NCBI GenBank assembly: GCA_008802785.1
Contig: VUYT01000018.1
Location: 62,001-126,000, forward strand
Length of the DNA stretch: 64,000 bases
From: Symmetrospora coprosmae
Taxonomy: Eukaryota; Basidiomycota; Cystobasidiomycetes; Symmetrosporaceae
Direction: 5' to 3'
Part shown: positions 23,901 to 33,200 of the stretch, in pieces
Numbering within the stretch: the stretch's first letter is position 1
Layout: the number at the start of each line of letters is the position of its first letter
Notes under the pieces: model-generated
Told to the model about the DNA's origin: nothing
Seen by the model: only the letters and a program-made list of their open reading frames with translations
Databases searched by the model: none
Position numbers and translations under genes: made by a program

Positions 23901-24590
23901 TGCAGGGGAAGCAAAGAAAGCGGGTGCAGCAGCGAGCCGGGTCGCTCCCGCTCGTTCCGCTCCATCTGCCGTCAAGAAGACGGTCCCTGCACCGGTCCCG
24001 GCCGTGCCGAAACTCGAGCTGGACAGTCCTCCAGCCATCGTCGGACCTGCTGTTGCCAAGCGAGGCCACACGCGAGCGCCTTCCCTCCCAGGCAGTGCGC
24101 TCAAGATGGGCATACCCTGCGTCGTGACTGTCGGGCCGACCAAATTTCGCGCTACGGTCCGCTACCTGGGGGAGGTACTCTTCGCCGATGGCTCGTTTGT
24201 CGGGGTCGAGGTTCCCCTCTCGCAGAACGAGGAGGGAGTCCTCGATAGAGATGACCTCAAATGGCACGATGGGTCTGTCGACGGAGTCCGTGTAGGTGCC
24301 TCTTACACATGAGCCTCCTCTGCGGCGATGAGATTGATATTTGCCCTTCGTCTTTAAGTACTTTGAGCTTGATTCGCATAAGCCCAAGTCTCCCTTTGCA
24401 GACCGGCTAAAGGTGCAGGAGAAACGTCGAGCTAGTAACGGGCGCCGTACTCCCGCTGAAGAGCCAGCATCCGGACCGTCCAAGGCGCTGTTCGTAGACC
24501 CCTCGCAAGGTGCGTGAAGTTCGCCCGTGCCTGCATTACCGCGACCAAAGCTCACGTCCTTCCTCCTTGACAGTCCTCTACGTGTTCTGA
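21000..24590 (+). CDS. Double-BTB/POZ protein with C-terminal CAP-Gly domain
   Basis: Exon 1 is 21000-21171, and exon 2 starts at 21249. The join rebuilds a BTB core (DVCWRVEGNDDEIYGHK then ALLYARANAAFQTKFL). A second BTB-like unit follows: DIDIQISETLGD, then EVLFSTHRAILSVRCPYFST and YIYTGSLSLNRTFDLDVAMQ. A helical region comes next, then about 350 residues rich in Ser, Pro, Ala, Arg and Thr, likely disordered and microtubule-binding in character. Near the end is a CAP-Gly domain (VRYLGEVLFADGSFVGVEV, then GSVDGVR joined by splicing to YFEL). The last exon codes VLYVF and stops at 24588-24590. CAP-Gly domains bind tubulin or EB-type C-termini; BTB domains dimerise or recruit Cul3. The combination suggests a microtubule-linked scaffold, by inference. 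The segment 21601-21666 is a 66-base stop-free stretch with intron-like ends and may be spliced out. Confidence 0.8.
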
Positions 24591-25080
24591 GAGGGCCCGA
24601 CTCGCTTGCCACGCCCCAGTCGCTCAACTTGCGCGCACGACCGCATGACTATTGCTGTAATGTTGATGTACGTCCTCTACCTCTTGATGCATGACACGAT
24701 GAAACACGGACAAGTGAGACGTCTGCCGGGAGAGCCATTGGAGGGCAGAGCGACGGAGCATTGAGCAGAAGTCCGGATCCTTCGCAGACCTTTCGCGATT
24801 CTCAGTAGACCTGCCAGGCTTGCTCGCACCAGGCTTGCTCGCATGAAGCTCTAACGCAAGCAGCGATGGACGGGCTCTTCCCTGCCTTGGGGCAAGCCTG
24901 CTCCCGCCCGGCCCTGACTTTCCACCTTCTGCTCGCGGGAGCAGTCCCGTTTAGAACGCGGGCCGAGATGAAAATAGGGGTAGACGGTGGAGGCGGAAAG
25001 AGGAGCTTCTGCGCAGTCACTTCTGCTTCTGTTCAGACTCCCTGGTACAGCGTGGCTGCGCAGAGCTGGATAGAATCGCA
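24591..25080. promoter_or_regulatory. Intergenic upstream of SGNH paralog 2
   Basis: 490 bases between two plus-strand genes. Apart from an exact 15-base tandem duplication at 24814-24843 nothing distinct was seen. Confidence 0.4.
24814..24843. repeat. Exact tandem duplication, 2 x 15 bp
   Basis: The unit ccaggcttgctcgca occurs twice head to tail (24814-24828, 24829-24843), about 240 bases upstream of the SGNH paralog 2 start. Confidence 0.8.
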
Positions 25081-27054
25081 ATGGCGACGGTGGCGCGGCT
25101 GCGGCGGAGGCCAGTCGTCCTCACCGCTCTCCTCCTCGTCATCGTCTACATTGCCATCTCGCTTCTCCGCGGGCCAAGTGGCTCCTTGAGCAGTCCAGCA
25201 ACCTGGGAACCTCGAGCCATCATCCCCAACCTGCGCTCATCCATCAATGCGGGCGCTCAAGCGGCTTTCGGTAGCGGCAGCGGCAGCGATTCTTCCACGG
25301 GCGGCCTCGCCGCTCCTTCCCCCCAGGCCGCTCCAGGCTTTGAGCGAGCTCTTCCCAGCTGCAGGGTCTCCGACCTGGTCGACGACCCGTTGACGCAGGA
25401 GTACGGCCAGAACAACATCAGACTGAGCCGGACCTACGAAGGGAGTGGAGCTCGCATCCGGAAGGTGCTTCAGAAAGCCATGCGGGGCGAGACCATCAAG
25501 ATTGCGGCAGTCGGAGGGTCCGTCTCAACCGTAAGTGGAGAGTTCCTCACTGCTTGTCAGGCTTCGGGCACTAGAGCAGCATACTGATCCCGTCGGTATA
25601 TCAGGGCCATGGAGTGCCGTCGCCGTACACATCCGAGAACTACATGTGAGCTTCTTAGGCGGGGCCCTTTGGTGGCGGAGGCAGCAGACGACCGCCAGCA
25701 TGGCTGACTTGTGTCTATACGACAGGTACAAGCGGATACAGCAGTGGTTCTTGGACACCTTCCCGGGAGCTAAGCACGAGCTCAACCTCGACTCTGCTAT
25801 TCCTGCGACGACAGCTTGGTACTTTTCGGTAGGTGGCGAAATGCGCCAGGGTGGGACTCCATAATTGCATCGGCTGACAAGCAATCTGGCCCTCTTTCGC
25901 AACAGTACTGCTTGAGCGAGACGATACCAGACGATGCAGACCTAGTACTCCTTGAGCTCGACATCAACCACCACGACCCTTTCAAAGAGTCGCTCGAGGC
26001 GACCGAGGCATTGTACAGGTCCATCCTCTCAATGCCAAAGGAGCCAGCTTTAATCTACATCAGCGTGTTCGGTCTCATCTTGTGCGTCGCCGCTACTTCG
26101 CTGGCAATCAGGCCGAGGCAATGCTGATACATTCGGGCTTGCCTGCATCATTCCAGCGAGGACATGACCCACGGCTGGCGGCATTCTGCCCTGATCAGTC
26201 AATGGCTGGACGTGCCGGAGATCAACATCCGCAACTTCTACCTGCCGCACCTCATGAAGAAGCCGCAGGATGTGCCAACCCTCTTCATGAATTGGGCAGA
26301 CGATGTAGACCCACGGCATATGAATAGCAATGGACATCGGGCGACTGGAGAGTACGTGAACTCGCTAAGAGAAGGGTTTGCCAGAAGCTGACTACCTGTT
26401 CCGCCGACATAGCATGGTGGTTGCCTTCCTGCGCGAACAGCTGTGCCTGCTGCAGCGAGAAGGGCCAGCGCAGCAAGAGCCGCACTCCGCCATGTGGCCC
26501 GGCAACCATATCACCAGTGATCTGCCTCGGGTGAGGACATTCTGTGCGCTTCATCGATTCCTGCTACATGCTAACCGTCTGTCGTGCCCATCCAACAGCT
26601 CGGGATGCTGCAGAAATGGGACGAGACATCGCATATCCCGGTCTTGCATCCAAAGTGCCAGTCCATCACATCTACAAAGTTCCCGCTAAAGCCGCTTCGC
26701 GCGGATGGGTGGGAGTCAGTCGACCGCAACGACAAGCGGAGCTACGAAGCCACCGTCCCAGGCTCCGAGATCAGCTTTGCGGTCAACGTTGATGCGGGTC
26801 TACTCGGCATCTACTTCTGGATGACGCGCGACGAAGCCTTCGGGCAAGCCGCGTGCTGGGTCGATGACGACAAGCGGGAAGAGCGCATCAGGCGGGTCTC
26901 GGGATACAACCCGTACCATTGGGCTTCCACTTTTGAGCACTCGCTCGATATGTGGAACGACCTGTCACAGGGAGCACACGCCCTCACCTGCAGGCTTGAG
27001 ACGGGCCAGAAGGGTGGCAACATTTTCCGCATAAGCGCCACGGTCACACGGTGA
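25081..27054 (+). CDS. Membrane-anchored SGNH-type hydrolase/acyltransferase, paralog 2
   Basis: ATG 25081-25083 begins a basic tail and an anchor helix (VVLTALLLVIVYIAISLL). A Ser/Gly-rich stem follows, then the same lumenal domain as the gene at 16.1-18.0 kb. Matching blocks are EYGQNNIRLSRTYEGSG, IKIAAVGGSVST joined to GHG, ELNLDSAIPATTAWYFS, ADLVLLELDINHHDP, DDVDPRHMNSNGHRATGE and CWVDDDKREERIRRV. Introns interrupt after GGSVST, after the ENYM segment, after WYFS and further downstream, all GT-AG. Stop 27052-27054. It faces away from paralog 1, with GT43-like and BTB genes between them, so this is not a simple tandem copy. Likely Golgi or cell-surface; the reaction (acetyl transfer or removal) is inferred from the fold only. 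Confidence 0.8.
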
Positions 27055-27146
27055 TGTACAGCTAGGTTTGCAATGTAGCACGAACAGTTGTAGATAGATT
27101 AGATATACATTGCGCAATAGCTGTGGACGACGGATAGTGGCAGCGG

Positions 27147-28752
27147 CTACGATCGCTTTGGCAGGCGCGACCCGCCCTTGGCTGTCGCGGCTCGGCTGTG
27201 GTCCTCCGATGGCGAACGCTGCTCCTCGTCCCTCGAATTGAGCCGTTGCCGCTCTTCCCACTTGTCGAGCTCTTCCCGCGATTCTTCTTCGCAGGCAATC
27301 AGTAGCTCGCCGTTGATAACTCGGGGTATCGTTTGAGCCATACAGTACAACCACGTCACGAGCACCTGCACTGAAGGAGTCAGCCTGGAGCAGACTGCCG
27401 CCTAGATCACAAGCAGATTTACCAGGCAGGTGAAGATGGTGCACAGCGTTTTAAAGGCTGGCGAATCGAAATCCTGAGCAAGCTGTGAGAGGGCCAGCGA
27501 AAAGATGGCCCAGGGATATATGGCGGACCAGCTGGGAGAACTCTGTGTCAGCCATTGCTAGCTAGGAGAGGGTCTCAACAGGCCCGACAGTCTTGCTCGC
27601 CCACAAGTTGACGGTGAAGGGAGCCTTGGGCGCATCTCGTATGGCTATGACCATCCCGAGCAGCATCCACCAAGAAGCAAAGCCGGCTATTGCTAAGGCT
27701 CCCATCACACCTGCGCCATAGGCTGCAAGCCCGACAGTTTCGTTGGCAACGTAGCCTTGGCCATATGCTGCTAAGAGGTTCCTCTCCGGCCCGAGAAGGC
27801 GAGTCTAGCAATAAGCTGATCCGTCAGTCGTTGAACAGGCTGTCACGCAGCTTTCTCAAGTTCGGGCCCTCACAAGAGAGGAGCATGAGTATGCCACATT
27901 GCTCATAGCAGCGACTGGCACAAAGGAGCCCATTGTTTTTTTCGGCGGTAGAGTAGAGTGAAAGAAGAGACGACTGGTGAAGTTGCTGATAATGATGACG
28001 CCGAGCACGAAAGCCAGGCCGGTGAGCCAAATAGAGAGAATGACGATTGGCAGGGACGCCCGTACGGAGAGGTTGCTATTGTGCACTACGATTGATCCAG
28101 ATGCGGCAGAGCTCAAAATGGCTGTCACTGGGAAGAGAGCCTGTGCGGGAGTTCAATCGTCAATACGCGTGCTAGCTAGTGTGATGGATTGTACTTGCAG
28201 TTGGTGGCATGTTCTCGAAGGTCACTTCCTCCTCCCGAAATGCGATCATGAACGGCAGCACCGTGCAGACGAGGGCGAAGACGACATTCACGTAGTACAA
28301 GACCATGGCAGCCACGTCCCAGCCTTTCCAGGTCGGGCCGAGGACGAGTGCGAACATGTTGAGCAAAGTGCTGGTCGTGATAGCAAAACTTGAGATATAG
28401 AACGTTTTTTCTGGTTCAGTCCGGAAATGTCGGTACAGGGCTGTAGGGGATGAGATCCATTTGGCGATGAAGATGGCGACGAAAGCAGCGAAGAGGATGA
28501 CATCGAACAGCCATATGACGATAGAAATGATGCCCAGTCCTCGAAACTGATACGGCAGTGTCTGAAGGGTGGCGGCGAGTGCCTAGGCGGAGCAGAATCG
28601 TCGTCGGAGACTCCAGCAACCCGCGAGCTGCAGCATCAACCTTCACAGACAAGGACACTCACTCCGGTTCCCATAGTGATGAGGAAGAACTGCGCCGAAA
28701 AGGCGTCGAGCGCAGTCTTGCGAGCATCAGGCTTCTTCCAGTAGTTTGGCAT
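27147..28752 (-). CDS. TDT-family permease (malate/sulfite transporter, Mae1/Ssu1-like)
   Basis: A ten-helix membrane protein of the tellurite-resistance/dicarboxylate transporter family. ATG 28752-28750 gives MPNYWKKPDARKTALDAF and then FFLITMGTG, where the first intron falls. Later exons show LPYQFRGLGIISIVIWLFDV, FALVCTVLPFMIAF, ENMPPT followed by ALFPV, and PPKKTMGSFVPVAAM, matching the family's P-P-T-A and G-P-x-G-Q-like loops. The hydrophilic C-terminus (about 60 residues, Glu/Arg/Ser-rich) ends at stop 27149-27147. Fungal members export sulfite or import malate; which applies here cannot be told. An upstream exon is possible because the N-terminus is short. A C-terminal fragment of a close relative lies at 29200-29513. 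Confidence 0.8.
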
Positions 28753-29199
28753 GTTCGGGAGGACGTCGCCGACAGGCTCTCAGATACTTAGATGGCAACG
28801 CGGAAAACGAGGAGAAGAGAAGGATGAATGGCTCATCGTGTCCGGGTCCATGTCTGCCATCTCAGACTCAGCCGCGCCATGCCACGAGTCCCACAACGCA
28901 AACAGCCTCATGTAGGCCCGCGGGCGGCTACTTGGCGGGACCGAAAGAGCCCGAACCCTGCAGGTGACGTCGCTTTCCTTCGCTGCGCAGCGACCTCGAG
29001 GATGAATTCGAACAAAGTCAACGGCGGTGGTGCTACGCACCCTGTCATTCTCATACATTATCGACTACTTTATGTACATGCGAGACCTCTCCAGCGTCCT
29101 CTTGAGCGTCGAGTCACGCAGACATCGCTTGACTCGGTTTTCGCGCTTGCGCTTCTACATACTGCTGAACATGGACTATCATTGCTGCTGATGTGACTG
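28753..29199. promoter_or_regulatory. Intergenic: TDT permease promoter region
   Basis: 447 bases upstream of the TDT permease start, running up to the stop of the duplicated TDT fragment. No gene or repeat was recognised. Confidence 0.35.
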
Positions 29200-29513
29200 C
29201 TACTGCCGCTCTCCTTCTTGTCCCTCATCCTGCTGCTGGCTCTGCGATTCTGGAGCCTGCTCCTCGTCACTCGAGTGCAACCGCTTCCTCTCCCTCCAGC
29301 TCTCAAAGTGCTCCTTCGTCTCTTCCGCCTGCGCGACGAGCATGTCGCCTGTCACAAGACGGGGTATCGTCATAGCCATGCAAAAGAACCAATTGAGGAG
29401 AAGCTGTGAGGGTCGATGAAATCGTCAGCTTGTCCCTCATCGCTATCCCAGCTGGACGACGTCGGCCTAAAGCGACGTACCAAACATGTGAAAATGGTGT
29501 TGAGTGTGCGTTG
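29200..29513 (-). pseudogene. C-terminal fragment of a second TDT-family permease
   Basis: Two exons are recognisable. The first, 29513-29481, codes QRTLNTIFTCL. The second, 29403-29200, codes LLLNWFFCMAMTIPRLVTG and then a Glu/Gln-rich tail to a stop. They match the C-terminus of the intact gene next door (TIFTCL, then VLVTWLYCMAQTIPRVINGE), and the intron between them is at the identical position. Nothing of the preceding nine membrane segments is present; immediately upstream the sequence becomes GT43-like. This is therefore the end of a duplicated permease gene left by a rearrangement, not a working transporter. Confidence 0.8.
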
Positions 29514-30572
29514 ATAACCGGCCCGTCTCTGCGGCGCGAGCGTCAAGCAGGCTGGGAGTCAGCAAGGCCGCCTTCGTCGAGTCCGCCAGCCGTCGCTCAC
29601 CCGAAGAAGGAGTCTCTGACCACCTCAATCGCCCGCTCGACGGCATTCCATTGAGCGATCCCATGGTTCTTTGTCGGGCCGATCGCGAGGTAGAGGTACG
29701 CTGAAATACACTAGGCAGATCAGCCGATATGGGCGCATCGAGAGGCCTCGCACACTCAACGCACGAATGCCCGCCTTCCGGAAGAAAGTATCCAGCTCAG
29801 GATCGATCTGGCTCTCGTCCCGCACGATGATGTACAAGAGCTGCCTATCCTGAGCCTGCGCGCCGTCGTGATAGCCTTCTCGCTCGACCTGTTCCTGAAA
29901 TGCACGGATGGTATCGTGATGCATCTGAAAGAAGGCGAGGCGTCTCTCGCTGTCGAGCCTCTTGCCGCCCGTGCGCGTGTAGACGTAAGCTGTCGGCACG
30001 TCCAGGCGCAGACCGTCAAAGTTGTACGACAGGAGAGCATCGGGGGCTGCAAAGTAGCTGTTGAGCATGACGTTCTGTTGACTGGGCAACAACCAGGCTC
30101 CGCTTATGGTGGCAGCTAGGGGTATGTGGTGGATGAGAAAGCGCTTCAAGATCGCCCTTCCTGCCGTTTGACCGGGCAAGACAAAGACGGCGCGCATGGC
30201 GTCGTGCTCGAGAAGAGGGACGGTGAGAAAGGACGGCGACTCTGCAAAGTCTCCTCGAATGGAAGCGTTGCAAGATGGGCAGATATCGAAGGCGTCGAGG
30301 TAATCGATCGGTGCCGTGTGGGGGAAGGTGCCCGTCAAAGTCGCTCGAGACTGAGCCACAGCCAGACGCCCAGCTTCAGCCAGTATGTGATGGATGTGAG
30401 CGAGGGTGTCTTCTCCGCTAGTGCTGTTGCTGTCATCGCGAAGCGCCTCCCTGCTGCCGGAAAGGACTGTGCCTCCCCAGAGGAGCTCAAGCAGGAAGAA
30501 GAGAAGAACAGCCAGCGCGAAGCCTTCGACCGAGATACGACAGGATTCGCGGAGGGAACGGTGCACAGGCAT
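29510..30572 (-). pseudogene. Truncated second GT43-like glycosyltransferase gene
   Basis: ATG 30572-30570 opens MPVHRSLRESCRIS and an anchor (FALAVLLFFLLELLWGG). A stem follows with a Cys pair (DICPSCNASIRGDF). The first half of the GT43-like protein comes next, collinear with the gene at 18.7-20.4 kb: SYNFDGLRLDVPTAYVYTRT, ERRLAFFQMHHDT, YLYLAIGPTKNHG, AQWNAVERAIEVVRDSFFG. The introns fall at the same places. After the spliced residues DGPVIN the similarity ends at about 29510, just before the D-D-D metal site. The nucleotide-sugar/metal site, catalytic Glu and C-terminal domain are all missing. Downstream sequence is TDT-permease-derived and out of frame. It could still yield a short catalytically dead membrane protein; the 5' part has no frame breaks that I noticed. 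Confidence 0.75.
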
Positions 30573-31159
30573 CCCTCTGCAGTCATGATGGCGAGCGCCC
30601 CGTATAGTCAGCACACAGCGCCCGGGCAGAGGAAGGGAAAGGGGCGAGGGCCAAACGCGACGGCTCACGTCGACGCGCCGCTAGGACGGTAATCTGTATC
30701 TAGAGAAGCCTGAAGCTGGTCGCCCTTGCAGGGACGTCAAAGAAGATACGCAGTGTGTGGACAGAGACACACCAGCGCCATCCTCGCCATTCTTTAGGCC
30801 CGCCCTGCGTGGCTCCATGTCCTCACCCCCTGGTCTAGCTCGCCAGCACGTGCGAATCCACGGGTCCGTCCAGCTGGAGAATGTGTGCAGAGTGGAGAGC
30901 ACTGTTGGGCATCCGCCAACTGCTTTGCTGCATTGTCTGCAGCTGTCACATGAAACCATGCCAACATCGCAAAGGAAAGAGAAAGGCTGCGTGCCGCTTG
31001 GTCCCTCAGGCCTCAGGCTGCTTCGTCACTGTGCCCGCTCGGACCCCTTGGCCGTTGGCGTTCGGTCACTCTGAGGACCGTGCAGGCAGACGGGATTCGC
31101 GTCAGGCTCGAGGGACGCCTTAGAGTCCCTCCCTCTATGCATCCTGATACGCATCTACA
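30573..31159. promoter_or_regulatory. Divergent intergenic region (truncated GT43-like / PC-esterase-like gene)
   Basis: 587 bases between divergent start codons; probably promoter sequence for the plus-strand gene. No distinct element or gene was recognised. Confidence 0.35.
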
Positions 31160-32898
31160 ATGATGGTCGATGCATCCTGCCCGCCCAGATACCGTGACGA
31201 CCGTCCGAAGGCCCGACAGATTGACCCCATCGCGCCCTTCTTGCACCCTGCCACTCCATCCATACAGGACGCCCGTGGAGATAGCCAGCATGAGGCACTC
31301 CTGGTGGCCCATCACGATGCTCCCTATTTCTACTCTGGCCCGCAGGACGTCAAGGCGTCCAACAGGCTCAGGGCCTTCGCAGCTGCCGCCGCCGTGACAT
31401 TGGGTCTGGGTGCGCTGGCACTGATTGTAGGCGGTCACTTCCCTCGCATCGAGTACACCGCTCAAGGTGCTGATATTCCTGTCGTCAGTCGACGTCGAAT
31501 GGCATGAGCTCGATCGCTACCAGTGCGAGCTCGACGAGCACAGGCCGAACAGGCGTTCTCAACCCAGCATGCCGCGACATCTATGCAAGACCTGGATGTG
31601 AGCATCAGGCGTCAGATATGCCAGGCTTTATGCAGGCTGACTGATCGGCCTCCATCCACCTCCACCAGATCTTCATCGCGGCAGGAACGCATCGGATATA
31701 CTGTCAGTAGCTTCACGCTTTACTGTACCATACCTCCGAAGCGAAGCTGAGTGCAGGATATGCTCTACAGCTGGGTACCTTATACGCAGGAAGTTCTAGC
31801 ACTCAGCACGCCTGCCGACTCCGCTCCGGGAAGCAACGATCTCCCTCTGGACGTGCTGGCCCGGGCTGCACCCTCTTACAACAAGGCACTGCTCTACGGC
31901 CAACCTTCCGACATCGATTTGACCTGGATGCGGAACAAGAATATAGCCTTGCTAGGGTCTTCCTTCGACCGGAACGCTCTTGAGTCGTTCTGCGGGATGC
32001 ACCCGGGAGCGACGGCGGTAGTGAAAGAGCTCCATCGCTTTGCATACTGCACGATACCGGTGCGGAGTACTCGCATAGCCGACGGTATAATAAGCCATGG
32101 CCGAATACTGACCGTCAGTCGGGGAATTCCGCTGCGCAGGACCTCAACTTCACACTTCAGGCCTGGTTTCACTTCGGGCTGCACCAGGACGACTACTTCA
32201 AGGGCTACGACCGAGAGGGAGCGCCAAATATCATCGAGGACCGGATATCCGACATCTTCGTACCTCTTTCCGAGAAGGTGACGGGCAAGCCGGACATGAT
32301 CATCTTCGGTGAGTCCGATGCACTCCCGCAGGCGAGCGGCCTGCAGCTCACAAACTCTCTTCCTGTTGTTTGCATCCAGCTTCTGGATACTGGGATCTCC
32401 AGTACTTGCGCTACCAGTTCTTGCGGCGGCAAGGAGTAGCCCCTGAGCAGGCGTTGAAAGATGCGAAAGCTGTCAAGAAAGCGGTGACATGGAGCGAGTT
32501 CGCCTGGCATCGGCAGCGCCTCGGCGAGGTCATAACGTAAGCTTTGAGTAGTAGTGCGAACCCAGGCCTACATTGGCTGACAATCCTGCCTTACACCTGA
32601 CCTTGCGGACAGCCACCTGCGGGCTGCCTTCCCTGGTATATCGGTCATGTACCGGACCACGACCTACTCTGGCCATTCTGGAGCAGGAGGGACCGTCGTG
32701 TTCCGCCTCAATCAAAGTGCTAGGGCTGTCCTGTCGAAACTGAATGTCCCTGTCTTTCCGTGGGCGGATCTCCTGGTTGGCGAGACAGAGTACAAGGACA
32801 AGCTGCATTTCAAACCTGAGAGTAGGCAGGACTGGCTCTATGCCGACATCATGCTCTACTATCTTCGCATGTACAGCACGCCTGCATGTAGAGCGTGA
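31160..32898 (+). CDS. PC-esterase/SGNH-like membrane protein (third hydrolase-type gene of the block)
   Basis: ATG 31160 (or 31163) gives a cytosolic N-terminus of about 70 residues, one anchor (AAAVTLGLGALALIVGG) and a lumenal domain. The domain shows SGNH/PC-esterase-like blocks: NIALLGSSFDRNALESFCG (G-S-S-x-x-R nucleophile block), FTLQAWFHFGLHQDDYFKG, and GKPDMIIF joined by splicing to ASGYWDLQYLRYQF. Later come FPGISVMYRTTTY and, near the end, DKLHFKPESRQDWLYADIML, where D-x-x-H would complete the triad. Stop 32896-32898. It is not a close paralog of the two SGNH genes nearby. PC-esterase-type proteins acetylate or deacetylate polysaccharides in plants and fungi. Exon joins between about 31490 and 31755 are unresolved by eye; later joins keep frame. 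Confidence 0.7.
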
Positions 32899-33200
32899 AG
32901 GCAATACGGCTCGTATGCGTATACCGAGAATGGCCGCCCGGCGTGGAGGAGTACTGCATACATGATGCGCTCTCGACTCCAGTCATCTATCTCTGCTCTG
33001 CAGCCTGCCGAGACTGTAGGGTATGATGCTCCTCTCGCACTCTGTGCCATCATGCACCCTGCTTGCCGCCACTTTTGCCCCACCTGTCCAGTGCACAGAC
33101 CAGGTTCAGCGTGAAAGCCGCGACGGCGTTCCTGCCCTCGTCGACAAACGCTTGCTTTGGGCACTCTCTCCTCTGCTCCACACACTGGTAGGGTTTCAGT
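32899..33200. other. Intergenic between two plus-strand genes
   Basis: 302 bases holding the 3' flank of the PC-esterase-like gene and the promoter of the MAPR gene. Nothing specific was seen. Confidence 0.35.
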
